Assembly: GCA_022841365.1 (NCBI GenBank)
Contig: JALHRP010000033.1
Coordinates: forward strand, 1 to 45,287
Length of the DNA: 45,287 nt
Direction of reading: 5' to 3'
Source of the DNA: Chitinophagaceae bacterium
GTDB taxonomy: Bacteria; Bacteroidota; Bacteroidia; Chitinophagales; Chitinophagaceae
Position 1 is the stretch's first letter; each line of letters opens with the position of its first letter. This document shows positions 35,801 through 44,155 of the stretch, one piece after another. The translations under genes and the position numbers were made by a program. The notes under the pieces were generated by a model that worked only from the letters and a program-made list of their open reading frames with translations, did no database searches and had not been told where the DNA came from.

Positions 35801-36639
35801 TTACCAATTCGTTTGCTATTATCAGTGATAAGATGAAAGAAATTAAACTGGGTAAGGCCAACGAAGCAATCGTTTGGAACAGGAATGATGAAATTGGTGA
35901 GCTGGTACAGGAATATAACAAGATGGTGTTACAGCTGGAAGAAAGTGCTAACCTGCTTGCACGCAGCGAACGGGAAGGTGCATGGCGTGAAATGGCAAGG
36001 CAGGTAGCTCATGAAATAAAAAATCCGCTTACACCCATGAAGCTGAGTATTCAGTATCTGCAAAAGGCAGTGGATTCCAATTCGCCCGATGCAAAAAATA
36101 TTTCGCAAAGCGTTGCAAAAACATTGGTAGAGCAAATTGATTATCTCTCCAATATCGCATCCGATTTCTCCAGCTTTGCAAACATCGGTAATCCAAGATT
36201 AGAACAGGTAAATCTTGGCGAAGCTATTCAATCAGTTGTTGCATTGTTCAGCATGTATGAAGAGGGAGCAATTGATTATGATAAACCGGATCAATCTGTT
36301 TTTATTATGGCTGATAAAACCCAGCTCAACAGATTATTCACCAACCTTATCCGCAATGCATTGGAATCGGTACCAACCGATCGCAAAGCAACTGTAAGTA
36401 TTCATTACACTGTTGCCGGAAATACTGTACTCATTCGTGTGCAGGATAATGGCGATGGTATTGAACCTGAGCTGCAGGAGAAAATTTTCTATCCCAACTT
36501 TACCACTAAAACATCGGGCACAGGATTAGGACTGGCCATGTGTAAAAGTATTGTAGAACAGATGAAAGGTGAAATCTGGTTCACAACTGAACAGAGGAAT
36601 GGCAGTACGTTTTTTATTGAGCTGCCGGTGATTTCTTAA
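32890..36639 (+). CDS. NtrY-like multi-pass sensor histidine kinase
   Basis: A very large kinase of 1249 residues starting at a TTG 10 bp after mazG. The N-terminal half has a first helix, an extracytoplasmic domain of about 180 residues, then a cluster of about eight transmembrane helices (residues 220-480). A second extracytoplasmic domain and another transmembrane pair precede a HAMP segment (around 960-1015). The kinase core has phosphoacceptor His1041 in ARQVAHEIKNPLTPMKLS, N box NLIRNALESV, G1 box QDNGDGIEPEL and G2 box GTGLGLAMCKSIVEQ. The H-box is of the NtrY/NtrB type, but no NtrX-like regulator is nearby. The gene converges on the next gene with 3 bp between stops. Confidence 0.92.
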   Translation: MNHIQTIRHFLFKNGYLLILAGWLLTFSYLFEYYWSYTSAPAQVKKTVQRTINNRESDFEKILNDTALLTSLNNGTYNKTVFQELLSKDYFVFVASVGSDGFQTRFWNTQSILPDDQLWNRADGVWFEQLINGYYTVYKKTCRMANGGTCLAMALIPVKWNYFVTTDYLSNSFAYLKGIEKYYSISDVTKTELEVKSTDGTSLFWLKEQTNFPQPLNSITVLLRLLAMICFLFFIHKAAAAIALKQTFTGGLLFLIACILAIRICSYFFPVPLNLRQFDLFDPSIYGSNNILKSLGDLLINSFLLLWVLLFIRRYRSAAPLFRFSINPVAGLVVTSAVIFFITILFGNIVQSLVADSQISFNVTNFFSLSVFSFAGFCVLGCLALNYFLLIDWLFSFFKHYTHNKLIQQLLALTVIGLLYLTATFNSGIVLFHLYLLGWLLLITVLLNNNKIDFRFFPSGGRSIFWLFFFSVSLTFLLITENAKREWQDRLRMAEKLSLQTDPSAENLLSIALKNFRSDFLIDNFSRFTTSGSNQFLKDSLLSEHFSGYLNKFETEVYTFNQQEYPLYNADSASYNTLNIIYKLQSKPTTVKDWQFYEESFDKFYYIAKKEITNPQTKRIEGYVFLIARPKRYADEKFDPQLFSKTFNLLPESMPSYAYAVYKNKELISSYNDYPFPVHLTRQQSKQPSFTKVKHNGFSELWYNASSNLTVVIAKPQNKLLETITLFAYLFCVFLLMVAAYRIVRFITQFGLKPAGWKDHLQLTFRTQVHTTIIGISIFSFLVIGASTIFFFINRHSRINKERLSRTIQIMLAEVQEALNHHAAFDDVLKVYDEVSSADLQGKVNRISEIHGVDVNIYDPSGNLKISSQPYYYSKGLLSRKTDPAAYFKLSREYLVQTIEDEKVGTRSYMSIYVPVRDEAGKTYAYLNIPYFTSQDELKQEISNFLVTLINLNAFIFLIAGLIAFFVTGRITNSFAIISDKMKEIKLGKANEAIVWNRNDEIGELVQEYNKMVLQLEESANLLARSEREGAWREMARQVAHEIKNPLTPMKLSIQYLQKAVDSNSPDAKNISQSVAKTLVEQIDYLSNIASDFSSFANIGNPRLEQVNLGEAIQSVVALFSMYEEGAIDYDKPDQSVFIMADKTQLNRLFTNLIRNALESVPTDRKATVSIHYTVAGNTVLIRVQDNGDGIEPELQEKIFYPNFTTKTSGTGLGLAMCKSIVEQMKGEIWFTTEQRNGSTFFIELPVIS

Positions 36640-36642
36640 TCA

Positions 36643-37611
36643 TCAATCCTGTGCAATGCGGATAACCACATTGCCTGTTTTTTGACCGGTTAATACATAC
36701 CGGTATGCGTCAGCAATTTCATTGAACGTATACGTACGGTCAATCACCGGTTTTAAATGACCGGCTTCTGCAAGTTCTTTCAAAAACACCACATCAGCCT
36801 GGCTAATGGTGGGGATGGGGAACAACAATTTTTTACCGCCAAATAGCGGAGTGATGAGTGCAAGAAAAGGATTTTGCGACATAGGCCCCAGTTCAGTTGA
36901 AATGTAAATCCCTTTTTTTGTCAACAGCGGTTTGCATTTTCCAAACGTACTTTTTCCAACTGCATCAAAAATGAAATCAAAGGATTGTTTCAGTTGAGTG
37001 AAGTCTCCTTTTTTATAATCAATCACCATATCTGCACTAAGCGATTGAATTAAATCAACATGATCGGTATCACAAACTGCAGTAACTGTTGCGCCAAAAT
37101 ATTTTGCAAGCTGCACGGCTGCAGATCCAATGGCACCTGTTGCTCCGTTGATGAGGATCTGTTGTCCGCTTTTAATTTTTGCTGCACGCAAATCGCACAA
37201 TGCATAATGTGCTCCTTCTGTTAACGGTGCAGCTTCTTCATAACTGATATTGGATGGCATGAGAGCAATGGGCGCATCTTCTTTCATACAGATATACTCT
37301 GCATGTGTACCAAATGTTACATCGTTATAACCAAATACTTTGTCGCCCGGTTTAAATGCTGTAACATTTTTACCTGTTTCTGTTACCATACCTGCAAACT
37401 CGTTTCCTGTAATTTGATTGCGTGGTTTAAGAATACCACTGAACAGGCGTGCGATGTATGGTTTGCCTGTAAGGAAACCACTGTCTGTTCGGTTAACGGT
37501 TGCTGCATAAATTTTTATGAGTACTTCATTGTCTTTGGGAACAGGTGTGGCAATTTCTTTTAGCTGAAGAACCTCCGGTTGCCCGTAGTTGGTATATATG
37601 CTTGCTTTCAT
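36643..37611 (-). CDS. NAD(P)-dependent alcohol dehydrogenase/quinone oxidoreductase family (MDR)
   Basis: A 322-residue medium-chain reductase of the zinc-free quinone oxidoreductase (zeta-crystallin) type. Marks are VLIKIYAATVNRTDSGFLTG, GNEFAGMVTETGKNV, FKPGDKVFGY, the Rossmann nucleotide loop ILINGATGAIGSAAVQLAKYFGA and DFIFDAVGKSTF. The cysteines and histidines that bind zinc in alcohol dehydrogenases are missing. It is predicted to reduce quinones or enones with NAD(P)H in the cytoplasm; the substrate is unknown. It shares strand with the flavin-dependent enzyme downstream in coordinates, but the 114-bp gap suggests separate promoters. Confidence 0.9.
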   Translation of the reverse strand: MKASIYTNYGQPEVLQLKEIATPVPKDNEVLIKIYAATVNRTDSGFLTGKPYIARLFSGILKPRNQITGNEFAGMVTETGKNVTAFKPGDKVFGYNDVTFGTHAEYICMKEDAPIALMPSNISYEEAAPLTEGAHYALCDLRAAKIKSGQQILINGATGAIGSAAVQLAKYFGATVTAVCDTDHVDLIQSLSADMVIDYKKGDFTQLKQSFDFIFDAVGKSTFGKCKPLLTKKGIYISTELGPMSQNPFLALITPLFGGKKLLFPIPTISQADVVFLKELAEAGHLKPVIDRTYTFNEIADAYRYVLTGQKTGNVVIRIAQD

Positions 37612-37725
37612 TGCAACAAAATAGTTGTTTTATTGCAGGGAGAAAAGTAAGTGCAGAAAAACAACAGTACAAAAATGCAGACTGCTTTCTGCAGAGCAAT
37701 GAAAATTGTAAACTGCTGCAAATGT

Positions 37726-38757
37726 TTACTTCTTTAATGCCGCTCTCACTTTGGGTGCAATCTGTGTTCCAAAAATTTCAATTGATTTCATGAGTGAAGT
37801 ATGCGATGGGCCGCCAACATCCATGTGTGCTGAAAAACGGGTGATGCCAAACATTTCCTGCATGTACAAAATTTTATCAATTGTTTCAGATGCATCTCCA
37901 ATGAATAATGCACCATCTCTGCCACGTCCATAATCATATTGCTGACGCTGATACGGCGGCCACCCTCTGCTGCGTCCTACACGGTCCATTTGAGCGGCAT
38001 ATAACGGATAGTACATGTCTGCAGTTTGTTTACTGTCTGTGCCAAAAAAGCAATGCATGTGCACCCCTGTTTCAAACTGCTTCATATCGTGTTTAAAATG
38101 CTGGTATGCTTTTTTGTAATACTCAAACAACGGTTTAAACTGCGCAGGATTGCCGCCAATAATAGCAAACACTACCGGCAGCCCATGTGTAGCTGCACGT
38201 AAAACAGATTCGGGTGTGCCGCCAACTGCCACCCATAATTTCAGTTGGTTGTTAACTGCTCTTGGTAAAATTTCCTGATCGTTTAATGCCGCACGGAAAT
38301 CACCTTTCCAGGTGATGCGTTCGTTTTGATTGATGCGAACCAGCAGATCCAGCTTCTCATCAAACAGCGCATCATAATCGTTCAGGTTAAAACCATACAA
38401 CGGAAACGATTCAATAAAACTTCCACGGCCTGCAGTAATTTCTGCACGGCCATTGCTTAACTGATCAATGGTTGCATATTGCTGATATACCCGAACAGGA
38501 TCAGCCGAGCTTAACACCGTTACGGCACTGCCCAGCTTAATTTGTTTGGTTACACTTGCAGCAGCAGCTAAAATAATTTCAGGAGTTGAAACAGCATAGT
38601 CGGGGCGGTGATGCTCACCAAGTCCATAAAAATCAAGTCCCAGTTCATCCATCAGTTTTATTTCTTCCACCAGTTCTTTTAAACGCATGCCCACGGGTAA
38701 AACATTCCCGTTTGTATCGTAATGATTATCGCCAAACATACTAATGCCTAATTCCAT
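37726..38757 (-). CDS. Luciferase-like (LLM class) flavin-dependent oxidoreductase
   Basis: A 343-residue cytoplasmic flavoprotein with a luciferase-like TIM barrel. The ATG at 38757 (MELGISMFGD) is preferred over a TTG two codons earlier. Conserved segments are GLDFYGLGEHHRPDYAVSTPEIILAA split across the barrel start, VTVLSSADPVRVYQQYATID, LSNGRAEITAGRGSFIESFP and LWVAVGGTPESVLRAATHG. This pattern is that of the LLM subgroup often called LLM_2I7G. Substrate unknown; F420 use is unlikely in Bacteroidota, so FMN is the expected cofactor. Confidence 0.92.
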   Translation of the reverse strand: MELGISMFGDNHYDTNGNVLPVGMRLKELVEEIKLMDELGLDFYGLGEHHRPDYAVSTPEIILAAAASVTKQIKLGSAVTVLSSADPVRVYQQYATIDQLSNGRAEITAGRGSFIESFPLYGFNLNDYDALFDEKLDLLVRINQNERITWKGDFRAALNDQEILPRAVNNQLKLWVAVGGTPESVLRAATHGLPVVFAIIGGNPAQFKPLFEYYKKAYQHFKHDMKQFETGVHMHCFFGTDSKQTADMYYPLYAAQMDRVGRSRGWPPYQRQQYDYGRGRDGALFIGDASETIDKILYMQEMFGITRFSAHMDVGGPSHTSLMKSIEIFGTQIAPKVRAALKK

Positions 38758-38843
38758 ATGCAAACTTTAAAACAAAGATAAGCAGGGAAGATGGAGGAGT
38801 TGCTGTAAGCTGAATGAAGTGATGCTGAACCACGGATGCGTTA

Positions 38844-40805
38844 TTAATTTGGAACCAGGATTTCCAGTGTACATCCTTCACCGGGAGCAGAGGTGAGCAT
38901 CATTTTGCCGGCATAAAAATGCACTCTGCTGTTGATATTTTTCAAACCAATTCCGTTGCTGGGTACCTGCATGTCGAAACCAACGCCATTATCATTGATC
39001 AGTAGCGACAGATTATTTTCCTGCAGTTGGAGGCAAATGACCACTTCCGTAGCATTTGCATACTTTACAATATTGGTCAGTTGTTCCTGCACTATACGGT
39101 ACAGCATCAGTTCCTTCTTTTTATCCTGCAGAGCATGTTCAAAATCTTCATCTAAGAGTAACTGGATATCTATTTTATTGAGATCCTGCACACTTCTTGC
39201 AAGATCTTCAAGCGCTTCTTTTAATCCGTCATGACCGAGTGAAGGTGCAACAAGTGAATGCGATAATTTGCGAATATCACGAATGGCTTCTTCTAAATGC
39301 AGGTAGCTTTTATCAATCATTTCTTGTCTTACTGCTGTTTCAGTTTTTGCCCTGCCGAGATAAAGTTTAACCACACTGAGTAATTGATTGATATTATCGT
39401 GTAACTCAAGCCCCAGTTCGTTTCGTTCTTTTTCCTGTGCAAGAATGGTGATTTCTGTAATGAGTTTTTGTTGCGACCGTTCTTTTTCTCTTAACTCTTC
39501 TTCCATTTTTTTCTGCTCGGTAATATCAACCATAATACCGCTCAGTTTTACCGGTTTCTTATTTTCCATTAATACAGAAACAAAATCCCTCAACCAGAGT
39601 ATTCGTCCGTCGGCTGCAATCATCCGGTACTCAAACTGGTGAGGCCTTCCCTGTGCAGTAGCCGCGGCGCAAAAACTTACAGCCCATGTGCGGTCATCTT
39701 CAATAATATGATCGGCCCAGAAAGTGGGTTCGGTTACCCAACGTTCTGTCGGGTAGCCCAATATCTGTTCTGCCTGTTTACTGATAAATGTAAAAGCAAA
39801 GTTCTGAGCATCGGCCTCCCACACAATTCCATCCACACTGTTCATAAGTGTATAGAAGCGCTCCTGCGATTGTTTAATCTTGTACTCAGTCATTTGCCTC
39901 AGTTCTTCTTCGGCTTTTTGTTTTTCCAGTAACCGCTTTGCTTCCGATTTATTAATGATGCGTGCTGTAGTCCAGACAAGTAAACCAAACATGAAAATAA
40001 CCGCACAAACAAATAATGCCATCCATACAACAACAGAAAAATGTCCTTTAAAAATGCCCTTTAAAACAAAATAACCCAGAAAAGCGGGGATCATAACCAG
40101 TGCCGGTAATAAAATGCGTGCAGCCTTGCCTCCTGCATGAAGGTTGGTTACTTCCCCCATGAATCCTTTGGTACTGTCTGCCAGCAACAGAGCCATTGAT
40201 AACAGATTTAAACAAATACCTTCATGAAATGATAAAGGAATGAATGAAGTAACAACATAAAAGGAGCTGATATGATAACTGTAACCAACAACTGAAAGTA
40301 TACTTAAACCGTTTACCGGTAAAACCAGCCATTGCGATGTATTCACTCTGCCATTGATTAAAAAGAACAACGATAAACCGCAAATAAAAAAAGCTAGCGC
40401 AGCATGAGGAACCATATGGTTTGGCGTTCCGCTGTAGATGGTTGTCTGCAGTTTTTCTGTAAACAGCAACCTGTCAATCCCCGCATCATATAAGCCGGGA
40501 ACGGCCATCATTCTGAGTGCTGCAATCAGCATCACCAGAACTGCCAGAGCAAGAGCAAGATGATGTTTAAAGCCTTTTTGCCTGTGCAGTAAAAAAGAGA
40601 TGCCGCATAATACAAACAACAGGGCCGACATAGGATTCATGGCCACTGCTTTTAGAAGTATTTGTTTGAGTACAACAATGTTGAGCTGCCAGCCCATAAG
40701 CACGAGTAAGCCGGTTAGAATGACAATGATGGCAGATGCTCTGGTAATGTAATAACTGATTCTGACCAATGGTTTTATATGGGTTTTGATGGTTGTTTTG
40801 GGCAA
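38844..40805 (-). CDS. PAS-domain sensor histidine kinase (HisKA_3 type)
   Basis: A 653-residue kinase starting at a TTG, the only start before the in-frame stop upstream. Residues 20-285 hold about eight transmembrane helices forming an integral-membrane sensor. A coiled coil (290-312) leads into a PAS/PAC module (318-432: ERFYTLMNSVDGIVWEAD, FEYRMIAADGRILWLRDF, GIMVDITEQKK). The dimerisation domain is HisKA_3, with His469 in LGLELHDNINQLLSVVKL. The compact ATPase domain has LTNIVKYANA, NDNGVGFD and GIGLKNINSRV. Such kinases normally act on NarL/LuxR-type regulators, but none is encoded nearby. The PAS fold suggests a redox or small-molecule signal, not identifiable here. Confidence 0.92.
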   Translation of the reverse strand: MPKTTIKTHIKPLVRISYYITRASAIIVILTGLLVLMGWQLNIVVLKQILLKAVAMNPMSALLFVLCGISFLLHRQKGFKHHLALALAVLVMLIAALRMMAVPGLYDAGIDRLLFTEKLQTTIYSGTPNHMVPHAALAFFICGLSLFFLINGRVNTSQWLVLPVNGLSILSVVGYSYHISSFYVVTSFIPLSFHEGICLNLLSMALLLADSTKGFMGEVTNLHAGGKAARILLPALVMIPAFLGYFVLKGIFKGHFSVVVWMALFVCAVIFMFGLLVWTTARIINKSEAKRLLEKQKAEEELRQMTEYKIKQSQERFYTLMNSVDGIVWEADAQNFAFTFISKQAEQILGYPTERWVTEPTFWADHIIEDDRTWAVSFCAAATAQGRPHQFEYRMIAADGRILWLRDFVSVLMENKKPVKLSGIMVDITEQKKMEEELREKERSQQKLITEITILAQEKERNELGLELHDNINQLLSVVKLYLGRAKTETAVRQEMIDKSYLHLEEAIRDIRKLSHSLVAPSLGHDGLKEALEDLARSVQDLNKIDIQLLLDEDFEHALQDKKKELMLYRIVQEQLTNIVKYANATEVVICLQLQENNLSLLINDNGVGFDMQVPSNGIGLKNINSRVHFYAGKMMLTSAPGEGCTLEILVPN

Positions 40806-40974
40806 ACAATATTAAACAGATTTTTGTAATATATGGGCGGAGATTTTCTGAAAATCGAGATCGTCTTTCGGTGAAGATGTCAGGGGGGATTATAAATTAT
40901 AAGATAACGTTGCTGCTATTGGCGGAAACACCCACAACTGCAAAAAAAGCAATCGGATCGTTCACTCACAACTA

Positions 40975-42009
40975 TCATTTTTTCTTTTGAACCCGGAATC
41001 CATGTTTTGGAGAATAGCGTCCGGATAAAGGGGAAAGTATGATGTAATCGCTTTTAAATATTTTTCTGTTATTATCGTCTGTTGTGTTGTACAGTAACCA
41101 ATTATCTGATCTGTCTCCGTTTATTAAGATGATACCCGGAGCATCATTGTTCATTTTCCATTTTCCTTTTAACAGCTTGTTCTTATTGATCACCCAAATG
41201 TATGTTCCATCTTCATTGATTCGTAAAGGAGGAAGTCTGTCTCCGCCACTGACGATTGTATAAACATCACGATCAATCTGACGATTTACGGAAGTTATTG
41301 GTAAATACAAGCCCCAATCACCAATAAAAAAAGTAGTCCAGGAAGATTGTCTTTGAGGTGAAGTAATAAAATTAGTATCAAGATATCTCTGGTCTGTTTT
41401 TGTACTGTTTTCTACAAGGTAGGGAGGTATGCCATCTGAGCTTAAACTTGTATTGGTTGAAATTTCTTTAATTACTCCCGGCTCCCAGGTTTTTCCTCTA
41501 TCTCTGCTATGTAACACTTTTTCTCCCACTTTGTATTTGTAGCCATTGGAATTACTTTCCGTTTTTTGTGTTAAACCGGTAGCACTCTCCTTCTTCTTTT
41601 CTTTTGTCTCCTTACTGACTACGCCCATTGGCTTTTTCATTTTGCTTTTGATGAGTTCTATTATCGAAGGGTCGCCCATTTTCTCGGCATATTGTAAAGC
41701 ATTCATACCATCTATGTTTACACTGTCTACACTTGCTCCTTTTTGTAAAAGAAATTTCACCATCAAAGGTTTCTTTGTAAAAATCGCTTGCGTTAAAGGA
41801 TTGTAACCACTGCGTTTGTAATCAATATTACCGCCTTCCTTTAGTGCCCAGTTAATGGTAGTCGTATCATTGTCTGCTACTGCAGCTATCATCCATGCTG
41901 CAAGATCATGCGGAGAGCGTTGCTGTGCAATTGCACTGGTAAAAGCTGAAAGAAATAAAAAACTTAACAGACAGAAACAGCAAACAGGACGAATGATATT
42001 TTTTTTCAT
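40975..42009 (-). CDS. Secreted ankyrin-repeat protein with unknown C-terminal domain
   Basis: A 344-residue exported protein; the ATG at 42009 (MKKNIIRPVCC...) is chosen over one three codons upstream because it gives a typical signal peptide ending TSAIAQ. Residues 30-130 hold two or three ankyrin repeats (GYNPLTQAIFTKKPLMVKFL, LQKGASVDSVNIDGMNALQY, AEKMGDPSIIELI). A Lys-rich linker follows, then a segment YKVGEKVLHSRDRGKTWEPG that looks like a small SH3/Tudor-type barrel, and a Trp-rich beta region (YIWVINKNKLLKGKWKMN) that I do not recognise. Function is unknown; repeats of this kind bind proteins. It is monocistronic, with an AT-only palindrome upstream. Confidence 0.8.
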   Translation of the reverse strand: MKKNIIRPVCCFCLLSFLFLSAFTSAIAQQRSPHDLAAWMIAAVADNDTTTINWALKEGGNIDYKRSGYNPLTQAIFTKKPLMVKFLLQKGASVDSVNIDGMNALQYAEKMGDPSIIELIKSKMKKPMGVVSKETKEKKKESATGLTQKTESNSNGYKYKVGEKVLHSRDRGKTWEPGVIKEISTNTSLSSDGIPPYLVENSTKTDQRYLDTNFITSPQRQSSWTTFFIGDWGLYLPITSVNRQIDRDVYTIVSGGDRLPPLRINEDGTYIWVINKNKLLKGKWKMNNDAPGIILINGDRSDNWLLYNTTDDNNRKIFKSDYIILSPLSGRYSPKHGFRVQKKK

Positions 42010-42045
42010 AAGGACCATATTGTTAAATTGATTGAAGCCAAAACA

Positions 42046-42069
42046 AATATATATAATATTATATATATT
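42046..42069. repeat. 24-bp AT-only perfect palindrome
   Basis: Two 12-base arms (AATATATATAAT and its complement) meet without a spacer. It lies 37 bp upstream of the ankyrin gene start on its promoter side. It could be a regulator site or a melting/cruciform element. Confidence 0.5.
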
Positions 42070-42111
42070 GAAAATTCAAGACTTCAATACCAATCGGATA
42101 GTGTGCAACTT

Positions 42112-42146
42112 TTGTTGCTGCAGTTGACGGGTTGCCAACAACAGCA
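42112..42146. repeat. REP-like repeat, degenerate copy
   Basis: This segment contains GTTGACGGGTTGCCAACAAC followed by AGC, which aligns with the stem-loop at 42738-42761 over 24 positions with one gap and a few changes. It lies between the ankyrin and DUF1801 genes. Confidence 0.45.
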
Positions 42147-42179
42147 AGAAAAATAATTCAAACAGGAATATGCAGTTTT

Positions 42180-42584
42180 TTATGTTACTGCTGTAGTTAT
42201 GATTTCTTCCAGCACATGCACATCAACATCTTCCAGTTTGTTAATGTACAAACAACCCTTGCCGGTTTTGTGTTTACCTAATCTTGTCAATGCTTCAGCA
42301 TGGGGTTTCAGATTCATCAGGTGTAACGAGAGGTTGGCTTTGCGGGGCGAAAAACCAATTTTAAACCAGTCTACTTCTCTGCCAGTGGAGGGGCTTTTGT
42401 ATCTGATCTTACCAAAACCAATCATAGAACTGCCCCACATTTTGGGCTGCTCTTTTGTTGCTTTCTGCATCAGCTTCAGGATTACCCGGCTATCCTTTTG
42501 CTGTTGTACATCAGCGAGCTGATGAATAAAATCTGCAGCACTGGCTTCAGTTTGTTTCGTTTTTATTACTGCTAATTTGGCCAT
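42180..42584 (-). CDS. DUF1801 domain protein
   Basis: A 134-residue cytoplasmic protein of the DUF1801 family (YdhG-like fold, related to frataxin-like proteins by structure). Family features are a helical start (ASAADFIHQLADVQQQKD), KMWGSSMIGFGKIRYKSP, a central strand WFKIGFSPRKANLSLHLMN and the closing GKGCLYINKLEDVDVHVLEEII. The biochemical role is not known. It is a single gene, flanked on both sides by copies of the REP-like repeat. Confidence 0.85.
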   Translation of the reverse strand: MAKLAVIKTKQTEASAADFIHQLADVQQQKDSRVILKLMQKATKEQPKMWGSSMIGFGKIRYKSPSTGREVDWFKIGFSPRKANLSLHLMNLKPHAEALTRLGKHKTGKGCLYINKLEDVDVHVLEEIITTAVT

Positions 42585-42737
42585 TGGATGTTTATGTTTG
42601 AATGGTTCTGTTTGTAAATTAAAACATCATTTGCAGTGGTTGAATAGGAGTGCAACATCAAAAAAAACCAGGATGATCATTCAGATGCATATTTAAAGCT
42701 AATCAGCAGCATGCATTTTTGCAAGAGGGTTTCGTTG

Positions 42738-42761
42738 GTTGTTGGCGGGGACGCCAACAAC
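42738..42761. repeat. REP-like stem-loop, intact copy
   Basis: Perfect 10-bp arms GTTGTTGGCG / CGCCAACAAC around GGGA, followed by AGCG. No T-run follows, so it is not a standard terminator. A related degenerate copy lies at 42112-42146. It looks like a dispersed intergenic palindromic repeat. Confidence 0.65.
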
Positions 42762-42898
42762 AGCGATAATCAATGCAGAGTGCAAATGAAAAAAATGGTT
42801 AGAGAAAACACTAACCATGTGATTGCAAATGCCAGCATGTAAACACCCATCTCACAAATCCCATTAATCCTTCCAAATCCAGGTTCAGACAATTTCTT

Positions 42899-42906
42899 TT
42901 TCTTTG
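42899..42906 (+). promoter_or_regulatory. Possible -7 element directly before queA
   Basis: TTTCTTTG is one mismatch from TAnnTTTG and ends 4 bp before the queA ATG. If used, the message would be leaderless or nearly so. The sequence is T-rich, so chance is possible. Confidence 0.25.
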
Positions 42907-42910
42907 CAGC

Positions 42911-44155
42911 ATGCATCCTTCGCAGATACAGATCAAAGATTATACTTACAACTTACCCGATGACCGGATAGCCCGTTATCCATTGGCGCAACGGGATCAA
43001 AGTAAACTGCTCATCTACAAAGACGGGAACATCAGCGAAGATCTGTATCGCAACATTGGCCAACAGCTCAACAACAAAACATTACTGTTATTCAACAACA
43101 CCCGTGTAATTGAAGCCCGGATGTTTTTTGAAAAATCAACCGGCGGCAGTATTGAAATTTTTTGTCTGGAGCCTGCTGCAGATACCGAACTTACACAGGC
43201 CATGATGAGCATAGGTAAAGTGCGCTGGAATTGTTTGGTAGGTGGTGCTGCAAAATGGAAACAGGGATTGCTGGAAAAAAAATTAGTACAGCAGGAGCAA
43301 TCGTTTTCGCTGTATGCAGAAATGATTGAACGCAAAACCGATCATTTCATCATTGAGTTTACATGGCAACCGCAATTTACGTTTGCAGAAGTATTACATC
43401 TGGCAGGCATACTTCCTTTACCTCCTTATCTGCAACGCCAGACAGAAGCAGCCGATTACGAACGCTACCAAACCGTGTATGCCAAACAGGAGGGGAGCGT
43501 GGCGGCACCAACTGCAGGATTGCATTTTACAGATGAGTTATTAAAACAGTTGCAAGAGCAGGGAATAGAAGAAGCATATGTAACGTTGCATGTAGGTGCA
43601 GGTACGTTTAAACCGGTGAAAAGTGCAACCATGCAGGATCATGAAATGCACAAAGAATGGATGCAGGTAAAACGGTCAACCATTGAAACAATCCTGTGTT
43701 TTCAATCGGGCAATATTATTCCCGTGGGAACAACTTCTCTGAGAACCCTTGAAAGTTTATACTGGATGGGCGTTAAAGCATATCATCAACCCACCGCAAC
43801 AATGGAGGAACTGGAAATTCATCAGTGGGATGCATATGAACTGCCTTCCTCTTTATCAGCAACAGATGCATTAACCGCCTTGCTCAACTGGATGCATACA
43901 CATGAAACAGAAGAACTCATTTGTCATACACAGATTTTAATTGCACCCGGTTATAAGATCCGGCTGGCCAATGCACTTGTTACCAATTTTCATCAACCCG
44001 ATTCTACCTTATTATTATTAGTAGCTGCTTTTGTGGGCAACGACTGGCGAAAAATATATGACTATGCACTGGCGAATGACTTTCGTTTTTTGAGTTACGG
44101 CGATGGGAGTTTGTTATGGAGAAGAGAGACCTCTCCCTCGTTCCCTCTCCCATAG
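42911..44155 (+). CDS. queA: S-adenosylmethionine:tRNA ribosyltransferase-isomerase
   Basis: Converts preQ1 at the wobble position of tRNA to epoxyqueuosine, a step of queuosine synthesis. Marks: LPDDRIARYPLAQRDQSKLL at the N-terminus, LLLFNNTRVIEARMFF, VAAPTAGLHFTDELL, VTLHVGAGTFKPV, NIIPVGTTSLRTLESL, TNFHQPDSTLLLLVAAFVG and the C-terminal DYALANDFRFLSYGDGSLL. The length of 414 residues is longer than E. coli QueA (356), mostly through internal and C-terminal additions. The last 10 residues (RETSPSFPLP) come from a repeat-like CT-rich palindrome after the normal end of the protein. The gene is monocistronic in this window. Confidence 0.96.
   Translation: MHPSQIQIKDYTYNLPDDRIARYPLAQRDQSKLLIYKDGNISEDLYRNIGQQLNNKTLLLFNNTRVIEARMFFEKSTGGSIEIFCLEPAADTELTQAMMSIGKVRWNCLVGGAAKWKQGLLEKKLVQQEQSFSLYAEMIERKTDHFIIEFTWQPQFTFAEVLHLAGILPLPPYLQRQTEAADYERYQTVYAKQEGSVAAPTAGLHFTDELLKQLQEQGIEEAYVTLHVGAGTFKPVKSATMQDHEMHKEWMQVKRSTIETILCFQSGNIIPVGTTSLRTLESLYWMGVKAYHQPTATMEELEIHQWDAYELPSSLSATDALTALLNWMHTHETEELICHTQILIAPGYKIRLANALVTNFHQPDSTLLLLVAAFVGNDWRKIYDYALANDFRFLSYGDGSLLWRRETSPSFPLP

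Larger units (their letters stand above)
42585..42910. other. Intergenic region between DUF1801 gene and queA
   Basis: These 326 bases separate the divergent DUF1801 and queA genes. The only notable structures are the REP-like stem-loop at 42738 and a possible promoter core directly before queA. I see no small gene and no convincing preQ1 riboswitch. Confidence 0.5.

Noticed and set aside
36637-36645. Bidirectional terminator between the NtrY-like kinase and the reductase gene
   Set aside because: The stops are only 3 bp apart and no hairpin with T-run is visible there.
42585-42910. preQ1 riboswitch before queA
   Set aside because: No preQ1-type aptamer signature was seen; the only strong hairpin is the REP-like palindrome, far from the start codon.
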